From Pseudeuparius sepicola (Eukaryota; Arthropoda; Insecta; Coleoptera; Anthribidae): a DNA stretch of 64,000 nucleotides. The position numbers and the translations under genes are program-made. Under the pieces are notes generated by a model that saw nothing but the letters and a program-made list of their open reading frames with translations, was not told the DNA's origin and did not search any database. The stretch lies in the NCBI GenBank assembly GCA_963920635.1, contig OY987301.1, forward strand, positions 45,483,820 through 45,547,819. Direction: 5' to 3'. Shown piece after piece: positions 55,388-64,000 of this stretch (position 1 is its first letter; each line of letters opens with the position of its first letter).

Positions 55388-56914
55388 ATGCCCTTCGGCT
55401 TAAAAAATGCGCCCGCGAGTTTTCAGAGATTAATGGACATCCTCCGTGGTATTCAAAACGAAAAATGCCTTGTCTACTTAGACGATATAATAATTTTTTC
55501 CACTTCTCTTCAAGAACACTTAGAAAGCCTTAAATCCGTTTTCCAAAGACTTCGCGAAACAAATTTTAAAGTACAAATGGATAAGTCCGAGTTTCTAAAG
55601 AAAGAAGTTGCATACCTTGGTCACATAGTCACCCCTGACGACGTTAAACCCAACCCTGACAAGATTAAAGCCATCAAAGAATTTCCAATACCCAAAACTA
55701 CCAAACAAATCAAAGGTTTTCTCGGATTAGTTGGCTATTATAGACGCTTTATTCCTTCATTTGCAAAAATTACTAAGCCTTTCACAAAATGTCTAAAGAA
55801 AAATGCTAAAATAGTACATGATGATGAATTTATTTCTTGCTTCGAAACTTGCAAAAATTTGCTTACAAATTCTCCAATTCTGCAATATCCTGATTTTTCT
55901 AAATCTTTTAATTTGACAACAGACGCGAGCAATGTTGCGATTGGTGCTGTCCTTTCACAAGGGCCTATCGGTAACGATTTACCTGTGGCTTACGCCTCAC
56001 GCACATTGAACGATTCTGAACAAAATTACTCAGTTATCGAAAAAGAATTATTAGCAATAATTTGGCCCACTAAGTACTTTAGACCCTATCTGTATGGACG
56101 TAAATTCAACATTATAACCGGTCATAAACCACTTCAGTGGCTTTTTTCATTGAAAGATCCGAATTCGAAATTATTGCGCTGGCGTATCCGATTAGAAGAA
56201 TTTGATTACAATATTATTTACAAGAAAGGGAAACTTAACACCAACGCAGATGCGCTTTCAAGAATTGAAATACACACCAAAACCGTTACTGACGAAATAG
56301 ACGAAATTGCAGAGAACGTTTTACGTGATATATTCCCATATAACATGAGTAACGATAACTCCGTTCCTAGAACCCTTAATAATGACGCAACCCAAGATAC
56401 CGACAATGTTTCACTACTTGTAATACCAGATAATGAAATCCAAGACCTTAGCGATAACGAAGACGACGATGACCGCCTCGAAACCGACAACAATACTGTA
56501 CACTCGAATGCCGAACAAAATCCAGTCATCAATATTCCCATTTCCGAAAATCCCGTAAACTACGGACAAAATCAAATCATAATTTCTGTTGTACACCACT
56601 CACCCGCACAACCCAAAATTACTATTTTATTTGAGAAAAAGAAAAGAATAAATGTTCAATTTTCCGAAAATAATTTTAATCAAGATGTAATACGATTTGT
56701 CAAAGATTACGTTTTACCGAACTCACAATATCACCTTTATTTCGAAAATGCTGACATTTACCAAAGATTCACTAATGTTTTACAAGAAAATTTTAAATGG
56801 CCTTCAATCAATTTTCGAAAATGTAATAAAAAATTAATAGACGTTACTAACAAAAATGATATCGAGGACATAATAAAAAATTACCAGAAGGAAAGTCTAA
56901 TCATCGCGGCATAG
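55388..56914 (+). pseudogene. Errantivirus-like pol, RT core, RNase H and linker
   Basis: A 508-codon open frame. The RT palm '[16 protein letters not shown]' is followed by the catalytic YLDD at residues 30-33, then the thumb and connection ('[15 protein letters not shown]', '[19 protein letters not shown]'). RNase H runs from about 170 to 290: Asp179 in TTDAS, Glu218 in IEKE and Asp288 in ADALSR are present. The position normally Asp in 'TDHKPL' is Gly245 (codon 56120-56122), which should cripple RNase H. After about 300 comes an acidic, low-complexity linker. The frame ends at TAG 56912-56914 after '[14 protein letters not shown]'. A 1-nt shift near 56890 separates it from the integrase zinc region. 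Confidence 0.9.
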
Positions 56915-57876
56915 ACGAAACCGTTGAACGAGTAAAGAATAAATATTATTGGCCTTACATAAAAAATTCTGTACAAACGTTTATAAACGATTGTGAAATC
57001 TGCCAACAAAGCAAATACGAGAGAAATCCAATAAGAATCAAAATGAACGTCACCCCTACAGCAAGCAAACCTTTCGAAATAGTTCATCTAGATACTTTTT
57101 CATTCGAAAAATCAAAATTTTTGACGATTGTAGATAGTTTTTCGAAATACGCACAAGCTTATCATTTAAATTCATTAGCAGGAACCGAAATAGTTGATAA
57201 TTTATTTTTCTCCCATCACGGTATCCCTAAACAAATAATTTGTGACAACGGAACCGAATTTAAGAATTCAGTTGTTTTAGAGCTATTAAAACTCCATAAA
57301 ATCAATATACACTTTTGTTCACATAATCACCCTCAATCTAACGGAATTATAGAAAGATTCCATTCCACTCTTATAGAACACATTCGCTTATTAAATACAA
57401 AAGGTTTCCAAAAAACTCCAATAAAAATGAAAATTATTTATGCAATTTTGGCATACAACCACAGTATCCAGTCTACAACAAAATTAAAACCAATAGATGT
57501 TATTAATGGTGACATTAGCGAAGATAATCCATTTAATCAAGAAATTGATCAAATTTTATTAAATGATTATATTAACGATCATAAAGAACGCTCAAAAATT
57601 CTCTATTCTAAAATAAATTCCAATTTAATGCGAAATAAAGAAAGACTTATAGACAAAATTAATCAAAATCGTGATAACCCAGAATTATTCCAACCTCAAG
57701 AAAAGGTTTATACTAAAAAACATATTAGGCAAAAGAATGCAAATAAATTTAATAAATCAACTAAAATACAAACCGTAGATAGAAATATGAAAACTGTTTC
57801 TACTGATTCACAAGAAAAAATACATATGGACAATTTAAAGCGACCCTTAAGGCAAACTTACGATTTTAACAATTAA
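56915..57876 (+). pseudogene. Errantivirus-like integrase
   Basis: Integrase text starts in this frame at about 56895 ('[19 protein letters not shown]', then CEICQ), the HHCC-type zinc region. The first His position appears to be Gln on the other side of the frameshift. From the ATG at 57043 the frame is open for 277 codons with catalytic Asp17 (HLDTF), Asp68 (CDNGTEF) and Glu104 (NGIIERFHS), a perfect D,D-35-E spacing. After about residue 190 it is basic and Asn/Lys-rich, the expected DNA-binding C-terminus. The enzyme joins element cDNA to host DNA. The catalytic core looks intact, but the upstream shift cuts it off from pol. Confidence 0.88.
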
Positions 57877-59548
57877 ACTTACTTTCAGATTTCCCTGCAT
57901 TTTGGCAGTTCAAGAGAAAATAACAATTCGAAATTTAGAAAACAATCCAGGACTGATCCCAGTAAAACTAGGAACAGCTAAAATTGCTAAAGAAACCCAC
58001 AAATTAATTCATTACTATGACTTAAGTCCGGTAGTGACAGAATTTAACAAACTGCGTAAACATTCGCAAACGCTAACACAAAATTTTATTGATACAAGCG
58101 AAACCTACCCAATCGAGTTAGCAACTCATTTAAAAATATTAACATTTCTTGAAAATGAAATAAATACTAAATGGACAGCAATTATTCCAAATTCTTACAA
58201 AAGAGAAAAAAGAGGTTTAATCAATGGCCTAGGTTCAATATTTAAATCAATAACCGGAAATTTAGATTCGACAGACGCAGAACGCTATGATAAACTAATA
58301 GAAGAACTTCAAAATAACGAAAACAAAGAAACGAGTATTAAAACACAGAATTCGCTATCTATTTCCTTAATAGATAAGCTCAATTCTACCATTACACAAA
58401 TAAGCCACAACGAAAATATTTTGGAAGAAAAATTTAAAGAAGTTTTTATGATTCTCAAAAATTCTCTCAGTGCTATGGAATGCTCTTTAGTTCTTAAAGA
58501 CGCCCTTATCCAAGTTAGCACGATGTACGATATTATAAATTCAATTCTACAGGACATTGAAAATTCTCTGGTATTTACCAAACTTCAAATTATGCACCCT
58601 AGCATAATAAAAGCAAATGACTTTTTCCTTGAATTAACAAAATTAGAAACATCTGTAAAGAAATATTTTCCGTTTGAATTAACCTTACAAAATATTCCTC
58701 TTTTTGAAAGCGTTGTAAAAATTGAATCATATATAAAAAATTTTAGAATTTCTTATATCCTACATGTCCCGTTGATTCACCCTTTTGAAGTTGACTATTA
58801 CCACCTTTACTCCATTCCCGTATACTCAATGGGTCAGTTTAAGGCAATTATCTCTCAAAACAAATATTTAGTAAAAAATGAATTGTATTTTGCATTTATG
58901 AGCGAATCTTGCAAACAAGTCTCCCCAAAACAATTTTTCTGTCACAACTTGGACCTGCAGAACAACAACGAAAAATCAGCTTGCGAAATTAAAATTATCG
59001 ATATGAAGAATGCCTCTAATTGTCGCCAAACCAAAATACACGTAATGGAAACCTCAATTCAACCAATTCAAAACACAAATAAATGGATATGTCTATTCCC
59101 GACTAAAGGACAATTAAAATTAAAATGCTTTAACCAAGAAGAAGCAGTGAGTCTACTTGGTACACATTTAATCAAAATCCCCGTGGGATGCAAAATTTCC
59201 AACACAAAGCAAACAATAACAAATGAAATACACCATTCAAGCGAAACTATCCTGTTTCCCGATTTGGACATAAGAATCAGCAACACAAAAATCGAAAATG
59301 TTAGCCTTCATTTGGAAAATATTAAACTTGATGAATTATACCAGATAAAGAATAAGATAATCGAAAACAGCCCTTCATTGTCATTTGGACAATCTTTCCA
59401 TATACCAAGTCTTTGGACGATCTGTATATACTTATTGGTTATTTGCTTAATAAGTTTTGTTGTCTACAAGAAGATTTCTACAAGATGTTCGAAGAAACCT
59501 CAGCCCAAGTGTGAAGACGTTCAGCTTCCTCGCACCCTCGTTTGCTGA
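57851..59548 (+). CDS. Errantivirus-like envelope (F-type) protein, intact frame
   Basis: The frame is open from 57851 to the TGA-terminated end at 59548. Counting from the TTG at 57902 it is 548 codons. There is no ATG near the start, so translation probably begins in a spliced leader exon, and the usual signal peptide is not visible here. The furin-type site REKR is at residues 101-104, followed directly by a glycine-rich fusion-peptide-like segment 'GLINGLGSIFKSITG'. A helical heptad region follows at about 125-200. Cysteines cluster at 335-440. A single transmembrane segment lies at about 504-521 ('TICIYLLVICLISFVV') with a basic tail of 27 residues. This order matches the F-type env of insect errantiviruses, which shares ancestry with baculovirus F proteins. 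It is the only uninterrupted gene of this element. Confidence 0.85.
   Translation, partial: GKLTILTIKLTFRFPCILAVQEKITIRNLENNPGLIPVKLGTAKIAKETHKLIHYYDLSPVVTEFNKLRKHSQTLTQNFIDTSETYPIELATHLKILTFLENEINTKWTAIIPNSYKREKRGLINGLGSIFKSITGNLDSTDAERYDKLIEELQNNENKETSIKTQNSLSISLIDKLNSTITQISHNENILEEKFKEVFMILKNSLSAMECSLVLKDALIQVSTMYDIINSILQDIENSLVFTKLQIMHPSIIKANDFFLELTKLETSVKKYFPFELTLQNIPLFESVVKIESYIKNFRISYILHVPLIHPFEVDYYHLYSIPVYSMGQFKAIISQNKYLVKNELYFAFMSESCKQVSPKQFFCHNLDLQNNNEKSACEIKIIDMKNASNCRQTKIHVMETSIQPIQNTNKWICLFPTKGQLKLKCFNQEEAVSLLGTHLIKIPVGCKISNTKQTITNEIHHSSETILFPDLDIRISNTKIENVSLHLENIKLDELYQIKNKIIENSPSLSFGQSFHIPSLWTICIYLLVICLISFVVYKKISTRCSKKPQPKCEDVQLPRTLVC
57880..57907 (+). promoter_or_regulatory. 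Splice-acceptor-like tract before env
   Basis: 'TTACTTTCAG' (ends 57888) and 'TTTCCCTGCATTTTGGCAG' (ends 57908) are two pyrimidine-rich CAG acceptors placed exactly between the integrase stop and the env frame. Gypsy-type env is known to be made from a spliced subgenomic RNA, and this env frame has no ATG of its own. The donor was not found; it would be upstream of or in gag. Confidence 0.5.
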
Positions 59549-59554
59549 ATCTTC

Positions 59555-59565
59555 GAGGGGAGGAA
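59555..59565 (+). other. Polypurine tract
   Basis: GAGGGGAGGAA lies a few bases after the env stop, at the place where plus-strand priming occurs in LTR elements. Confidence 0.5.
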
Positions 59566-59745
59566 TTACCTCACCACTTTCTAAGAAGCTTGCAAGAAAA
59601 ACGCTGAATGGCTCAGCACCCCGGCAAGCTACACTGAGTTTATAAATTCTCTTTGTATCCATTTTTGTGCCAGTCAGATACTGCTCTCGTGATGTAAAAC
59701 ATATTTTTGTACTAATAAAAATTTTTAAAAAACGGTTCTTTGCGT
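59566..59745 (+). mobile_element. Candidate 3' LTR (partial)
   Basis: Begins right after the polypurine tract. It has a TATAAATT at 59641 and AATAAA at 59714-59719, and ends near 59745 where sequence related to the 1.2-kb repeat (inverted) begins. No matching 5' copy is present in 53568-53777, so the element is 5'-truncated or its left LTR was lost, and the ends cannot be confirmed by comparison. Confidence 0.4.
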
Positions 59746-59749
59746 TCTG

Positions 59750-59813
59750 AACGATTTTTCACATGAAGAACCCAGGATGACTCTCTGATTCATACATTAT
59801 TATTGTGAGAATA
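59750..59813 (-). repeat. Inverted fragment of the 1.2-kb repeat, left part
   Basis: 'CACATGAAGAACCCAGGATG' to 'TATTGTGAGAATA' is the reverse complement of about 50170-50232 (copy A), with small differences (a 3-4-nt deletion in the ATCCATGAAT segment). Confidence 0.75.
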
Positions 59814-60744
59814 CAGTGTGACCCATTTGTTTTGGGGTCAGTCTGTAAAAAGTGTATCAATCGTGCGATTTGGCTGATTTTTTTTTTAAATTGTAGAGCT
59901 CGATGAACTGCACATTTTGAACAAAAATTGCCTGGTTCGCATAAAATCCAAAGCCTACTATGACCGTTTTTATGAGCAAAATTTTAAGAAACCATATTAG
60001 CGTTTTTTTTTGAAAAAATCTGTGTGCGCCAATGGATTGAGCACCCCTCGAAATGGGTATGTACAAAATTTCATCAAAATATTTCAAGTAATAACGATTT
60101 TGTAGAAAAATTAAAAATGCAGCCAAGGTACGTCTTTATTTTCAAAAATTCAAAGTTGGCCATGGAAAATAATTGAATTGTAATAATACAACCTTATGCT
60201 TATAAACACAAAACATAAAAACAATTAAAATTATAAAATTTTCGTTGTCGCCCACGAGTCGAACAATTTCTATTTTGTCTCTTATGCTTAAATATTCCAT
60301 AATTATGATAATTAATTGTATTGAGCACAAACAATTTCTGAACTCAATTTAGACAGTTTGACACTTAATAAAAGTAAACAATTCAATTATTTTCCATGGC
60401 CAACTTTGAATTTTTGAAAATAAAGACGTACCTTGGCTGCATTTTTAATTTTTCTACAAAATCGTTATTACTTGAAATATTTTGATGAAATTTTGTACAT
60501 ACCCATTTCGAGGGGTGCTCAATCCATTGGCGCACACAGATTTTTTCAAAAAAAAACGCTAATATGGTTTCTTAAAATTTTGCTCATAAAAACGGTCATA
60601 GTAGGCTTTGGATTTTATGCGAACCAGGCAATTTTTGTTCAAAATGTGCAGTTCATCGAGCTCTACAATTTAAAAAAAAATCAGCCAAATCGCACGATTG
60701 ATACACTTTTTACAGACTGACCCCAAAACAAATGGGTCACCCTG
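59814..60744. mobile_element. TA-flanked palindromic MITE (931 bp) splitting the inverted repeat fragment
   Basis: TA|CAGTGTGACCCATTTGTTTT is mirrored by AAAACAAATGGGTCACCCTG|TA. The arms (about 59814-60180 and 60378-60744) pair almost perfectly over 365 bp. Because of this the same 89-codon frame appears on - at 59857-60126 and on + at 60433-60720; these are arm sequence, not genes. Flanking sequence joins cleanly across the element to match the 1.2-kb repeat, which defines the insertion. Confidence 0.88.
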
Positions 60745-60840
60745 TATGTGCCACATAATGCCCTTTGCAAGGCATACTGAGTAAAATCACGACCAAAAAT
60801 CTGTCACTATCTCCCGGTCTACAACCTAGATTGACAGGAA
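60745..60840 (-). repeat. Inverted fragment of the 1.2-kb repeat, right part
   Basis: 'TATGTGCCACATAATGCCCT' to 'ATCTCCCGGTC' is the reverse complement of about 50096-50170 of copy A with a few substitutions. It continues the fragment at 59750-59813 once the palindrome is ignored. Confidence 0.75.
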
Positions 60841-63800
60841 CACGCATTTCGGGTTGTTCCCTTAAGAAGAGGCAACTTTGAAAGTTTTATGTGCTCAAAT
60901 GTTCCGAGGCGTGTCAGGGTCACGTGTAATGTTAGGCTCCATTCCGTTCCTCCATTAAGACGTTACTGTAGAGTGACTGGGCTATCACTGGGCGTTAAGG
61001 TAGTATGTGTACCTATGCCTGCACAGTATGCCGCATGAGGCAGGGCCACGGGCAGATTGCTTATATTTCAAATATTTTGTAATAGATGCCTCTAATTCTA
61101 ATACGATGTAACTGAGCAAGAACAAAGGATATGCCAATCTAGGTTGCGTGGCTTAGGTAAGCACAAAAGTCGTTGCCAGCCTGCAAACAAGAAAAATAAT
61201 TTTCTCCACTCTCAAAATCGTAATAAATTAAGAAATTCGCTAAAGCATTTTCTACTTACATTTCTATAATGTTACAAATAAAAAGTTTCGATCAAGAAGC
61301 ATTACAAAGATACACCCAACTTTAACTTTCTTTTTATTACCTTTATTTAATTCCGCGTTTGTTTTTCTGTTTCCATTCAGGTGGAAACTTTGTTTAAACA
61401 CTCACCATTACTGTCTTCCAGCAAAAGATTTATTTTATCCTCTGAACTTGCCTTTGTGGAAATGAGAATAGAAATGTCGGGGACCCAGAGTGCCATTCGT
61501 AAAGCACTATCTTTATTTTTGTTTGGTGTTTTGTGTAGTTGGAAATGTTGTATATTGTTTACCTATATAATTTAATATTGAGTCAATTATGCATTTAACA
61601 AGTGTAATAAAAGATTGGGAAACATAATTTTCTGTCAGTCCAAAATTGTTCGACTTTCCAGTAAATTGAAGAACATTTTTGTGGGAATGGAGAGAGATTT
61701 GCTGTGGGAAAGCTCAGAGAAACAAAGGTTTCGAATTTAATTTTGGGTTAACGTTTAAAATTTTATTCTTTCAGTGTTAAGCTTTTTTTTCGAAGTTTAA
61801 TCTAAATATCCAATAATAATAAGATCTGTAGGTACTTGCAACTTAAAGAAACTAAAAGAAATGTTTCAGTAAGTGGAAACTCCTTTCCTAAGTTCCCAGA
61901 ATGCTGAGAAATGTACAAACATGCGTCTTAAATATCTTTTAACAAATAGTAATAATTCTCCCCCTTACGCAATATTCCATACTAGGAGTTGTTCAATTAC
62001 ATTACAAAAGCCGCTCTATAATATACAAGGTCTTCGTCTTCCACTTGAAACTCCATACTCTATACAGGTCTGTAACTTATTACTTTTGAGTTGTGTCAAA
62101 ATAAAGGTCTTTAGAAAATCTACATATTCTTCGACTACAAGTCAGACTTTGTAAGTCTTTAATTTTTACATTTACGTTATATTCCAAAATGAATGTAATT
62201 TTTAAACATTTGATGTTTTATAAAATTGCCGGTTTTCTTGTAAATGCTATAAAAGTCTTATGAAACTTCTATACCATAATAAGATTCAACGAGCTTCGGA
62301 GAAGGTTATATGATATATTTTATTGTCGATTCTTCTTTTACAATAATTTTTTAATTTCTAAAATTACAAAATTTAAAACATAATTTTTGTATAGTTTCGC
62401 TGGGAAACTTTCTAGACTTGGTAAGTAATCTTATTGTTATATGTTAATAATATATGGTTAATAAATTACTTCAAAAAAACGAAACTTCCTGAAACGAAGA
62501 TACAAATATCCAGAAAGCGATGTTTCTCCAGAAAGCCGTTCCGGTCTGAAATTCTCGCGCGGAGACAAATTTAAAGCAGGAAACTTTTACATTCCGCCAG
62601 GACTCAAATAAATAATGCGAACGATCTTTGGAAAGTTTTTTCAGCCATATCTTTAATGCGAGCTCGTAATGGAAAGCATATTTCACTTAAAATGTCCCAT
62701 TTAATGTAGACATAATTTACTCCCCACGATGCAGTGTTATACATTTCTACTATCTTTTCCCTTTCTTGATTTGTTCAAAGAAATATGATACACCTAATAC
62801 AGAAAGTAAGTAATAAGTATACACAGCGTCTCAGAAATTTATTTCATCCATCGGGGTTTTATATTCATATAGTGCTGAATGCTTGTAAAATTGGCATAGA
62901 AACTTGGAGCAGAAATTTTACGCTCCGGCAAAACGGACTTAATGGAAAACGGCGAACAAAAATTTTCCTTTCGTATAGTTAATAGAGGTGGCAGTTAGGA
63001 AGAATACATTACTAATTTTGCCGCTAAAAGATAACGTTTACCTACTTCCTACTGCAATCATAGAGGTTATTTTTATAAAAATATATTTGTCCACATGTTA
63101 TTGTGTAAAATGTTCATTATACATTATATTGTATTTCCTTAAATAATGCATTATTCACTGGTTCCACTGATTTACATTAGGTAATATACTGACATTACTG
63201 ACTAGTGAATAATATAAATTAATATTATAAAATATAAATATTCACTAGTAAATAATGGTTTGTAAAATCATACTTTAATTTATACTCAAACAACTTCCAC
63301 TTTCAGTGCTATTCTCTACTTACTATATACAAAAACAAAGCATTTTATGAAATGCCAAGTCAGCGTTCGACTTTTAGTTTTAATTTTTTTATAAAAATCG
63401 AGATAAAAGTAAAGATGTGTAGTACCTAATTGTAGCTAAAATTATTTAATAATCGTCGACTAAGTACAGTATTCAACTCGCAAATAATGCGGCTGTTATT
63501 CATGCGGATGAAGTTTACGATACAAGGTGTAAGCGAGTGTTCCAAACCGTAATTAATATGCCTGTCGAATAATATACTATTTATCACTTTAGTTGAAAGT
63601 ATATTTTTAATAAGAATAGGTGGCGAAAAAAAATTCAATATTGTATTCGCATTATTTACGTATTTGATTTGTGAAAATCTGTGTTATGGATGATTTTATA
63701 GTGCTTCTCACGAATTTAGAGAAGATGGTGGAAAATATACATATAGGTACTATTTTTGTTCAAAAAAATGCTATAAAAACAAAAAGCAATTGACTAAAAA

Positions 63801-64000
63801 AATAATCAAATAATTAATGTGGTTTTTACTTAGAGCGGAACTGTGTTTGTTTTATAAAAAAAGCAGGAAAATAATATGGTTTCTTTATTGAATGCAAGGG
63901 AAAAAATTCCAGAAATTTTGCAGAACAACTATTATTATTTAGTCCAGTATAATGCCTGATCTAGGTTTTCGGTTAACTACTATTCCATTTCATTTTATGG
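60841..64000. other. Mostly gene-free right end
   Basis: AT-rich. An acceptor-like 'TTTTTCTGTTTCCATTCAG' ends at 61380, followed by a 65-codon open frame (61381-61575) whose translation ('FKHSPLLSSSKRFILSSEL') is unrecognised. A second 'tgtttcagtaagtggaaact' near 61863 echoes it. A TATAAAACC/ATAAAAGTC cluster lies at 62210-62260. None of these is strong enough to call a gene. Confidence 0.3.

Noticed and set aside
57902..57904. TTG at 57902 as the true env start codon.
   Set aside because: The frame is open upstream to 57851 and an acceptor-like CAG lies just after the TTG; a spliced leader start is more likely.
59857..60720. Identical 89-95-codon frames on opposite strands (59857-60126 - and 60433-60720 +).
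   Set aside because: They are the two arms of one palindromic MITE; the identity comes from the inverted repeat, not from a duplicated gene.
61381..61575. 65-codon frame after an acceptor-like site as a host exon.
   Set aside because: The translation is not protein-like beyond the first part, there is no convincing donor, and no family is recognised; left as a note in the right-end entry.
1..64000. CRISPR arrays, bacterial operons or phage genes.
   Set aside because: No regularly spaced identical repeats, no Shine-Dalgarno-led gene strings; introns, tRNA-derived repeats and eukaryotic transposons show nuclear arthropod DNA.

Overview
This window reads as AT-rich, intron-bearing, transposon-packed DNA from an arthropod, most likely an insect. 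The pointers are an errantivirus-like (insect gypsy-type) retroelement that carries an env gene, many TA-flanked Tc1/mariner-type palindromic MITEs, hAT-type MITEs with 8-bp target duplications, LINE and pogo fragments, and host exons with GT-AG introns and AATAAA signals. The order cannot be fixed from the sequence alone.

Host genes are scarce. The clearest is the 3' end of a FLAD1/FAD-synthase-like gene (molybdopterin-binding, MoaB/CinA-type domain) on the + strand at 2665-3123, two exons with clean splice sites. A short acidic terminal exon of an unidentified - strand gene lies at 15804-15877, and a GC-richer candidate 5' exon on the same strand at 33563-33760. Whether these two belong to one gene is unknown. 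A frameshifted, protein-like fragment of unknown identity is at 41579-42181 (-), and weaker coding-like patches are at 17792-17952 and 19330-19583.

Layout: 1-3.1 kb palindromic repeat, LINE fragments and the FLAD1-like exons. 3.1-14 kb is a series of inverted-repeat elements (3383, 3654, 4251-6049, 6436, 6624-7245, 10260-10969, 12095-12440) plus tandem repeats (11.8-12.1 kb, 13.2-13.65 kb). 14-21 kb is mostly unassigned, with a Tc1/mariner-like remnant. 21.06-26.55 kb holds a decayed errantivirus-like element broken by a palindromic insertion. 26.82-27.73 kb is a pogo/Tigger-like transposase pseudogene. 30.18-33.04 kb is a TA-flanked palindrome carrying a hAT-type MITE inside it. 35.25-37.65 kb is a TIR element with another TIR element nested in it, the inner one holding a probable solo LTR. 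38.2-40.1 kb and 44.2-46.0 kb are large palindromes. 46.8-47.4 kb is a hAT-type MITE. 49.28-53.57 kb holds two nearly identical 1.2-kb direct repeats. 53.78-59.75 kb is a younger errantivirus-like element with partial gag, protease, RT/RNase H, integrase and an uninterrupted env. It is flanked on the right by an inverted fragment of the 1.2-kb repeat that was itself split by a palindromic MITE (59814-60744).

The two retroelement copies belong to one family. In the younger copy pol is broken several times (in-frame stop, deletion/frameshift in RT, a Gly at an RNase H catalytic Asp position, a 1-nt shift before the integrase). The 548-codon env frame is intact, has no ATG, and is preceded by a splice-acceptor-like tract, which fits spliced env expression in gypsy-type elements. 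The main themes of the window are nested insertion and long near-perfect palindromes that could fold into dsRNA.
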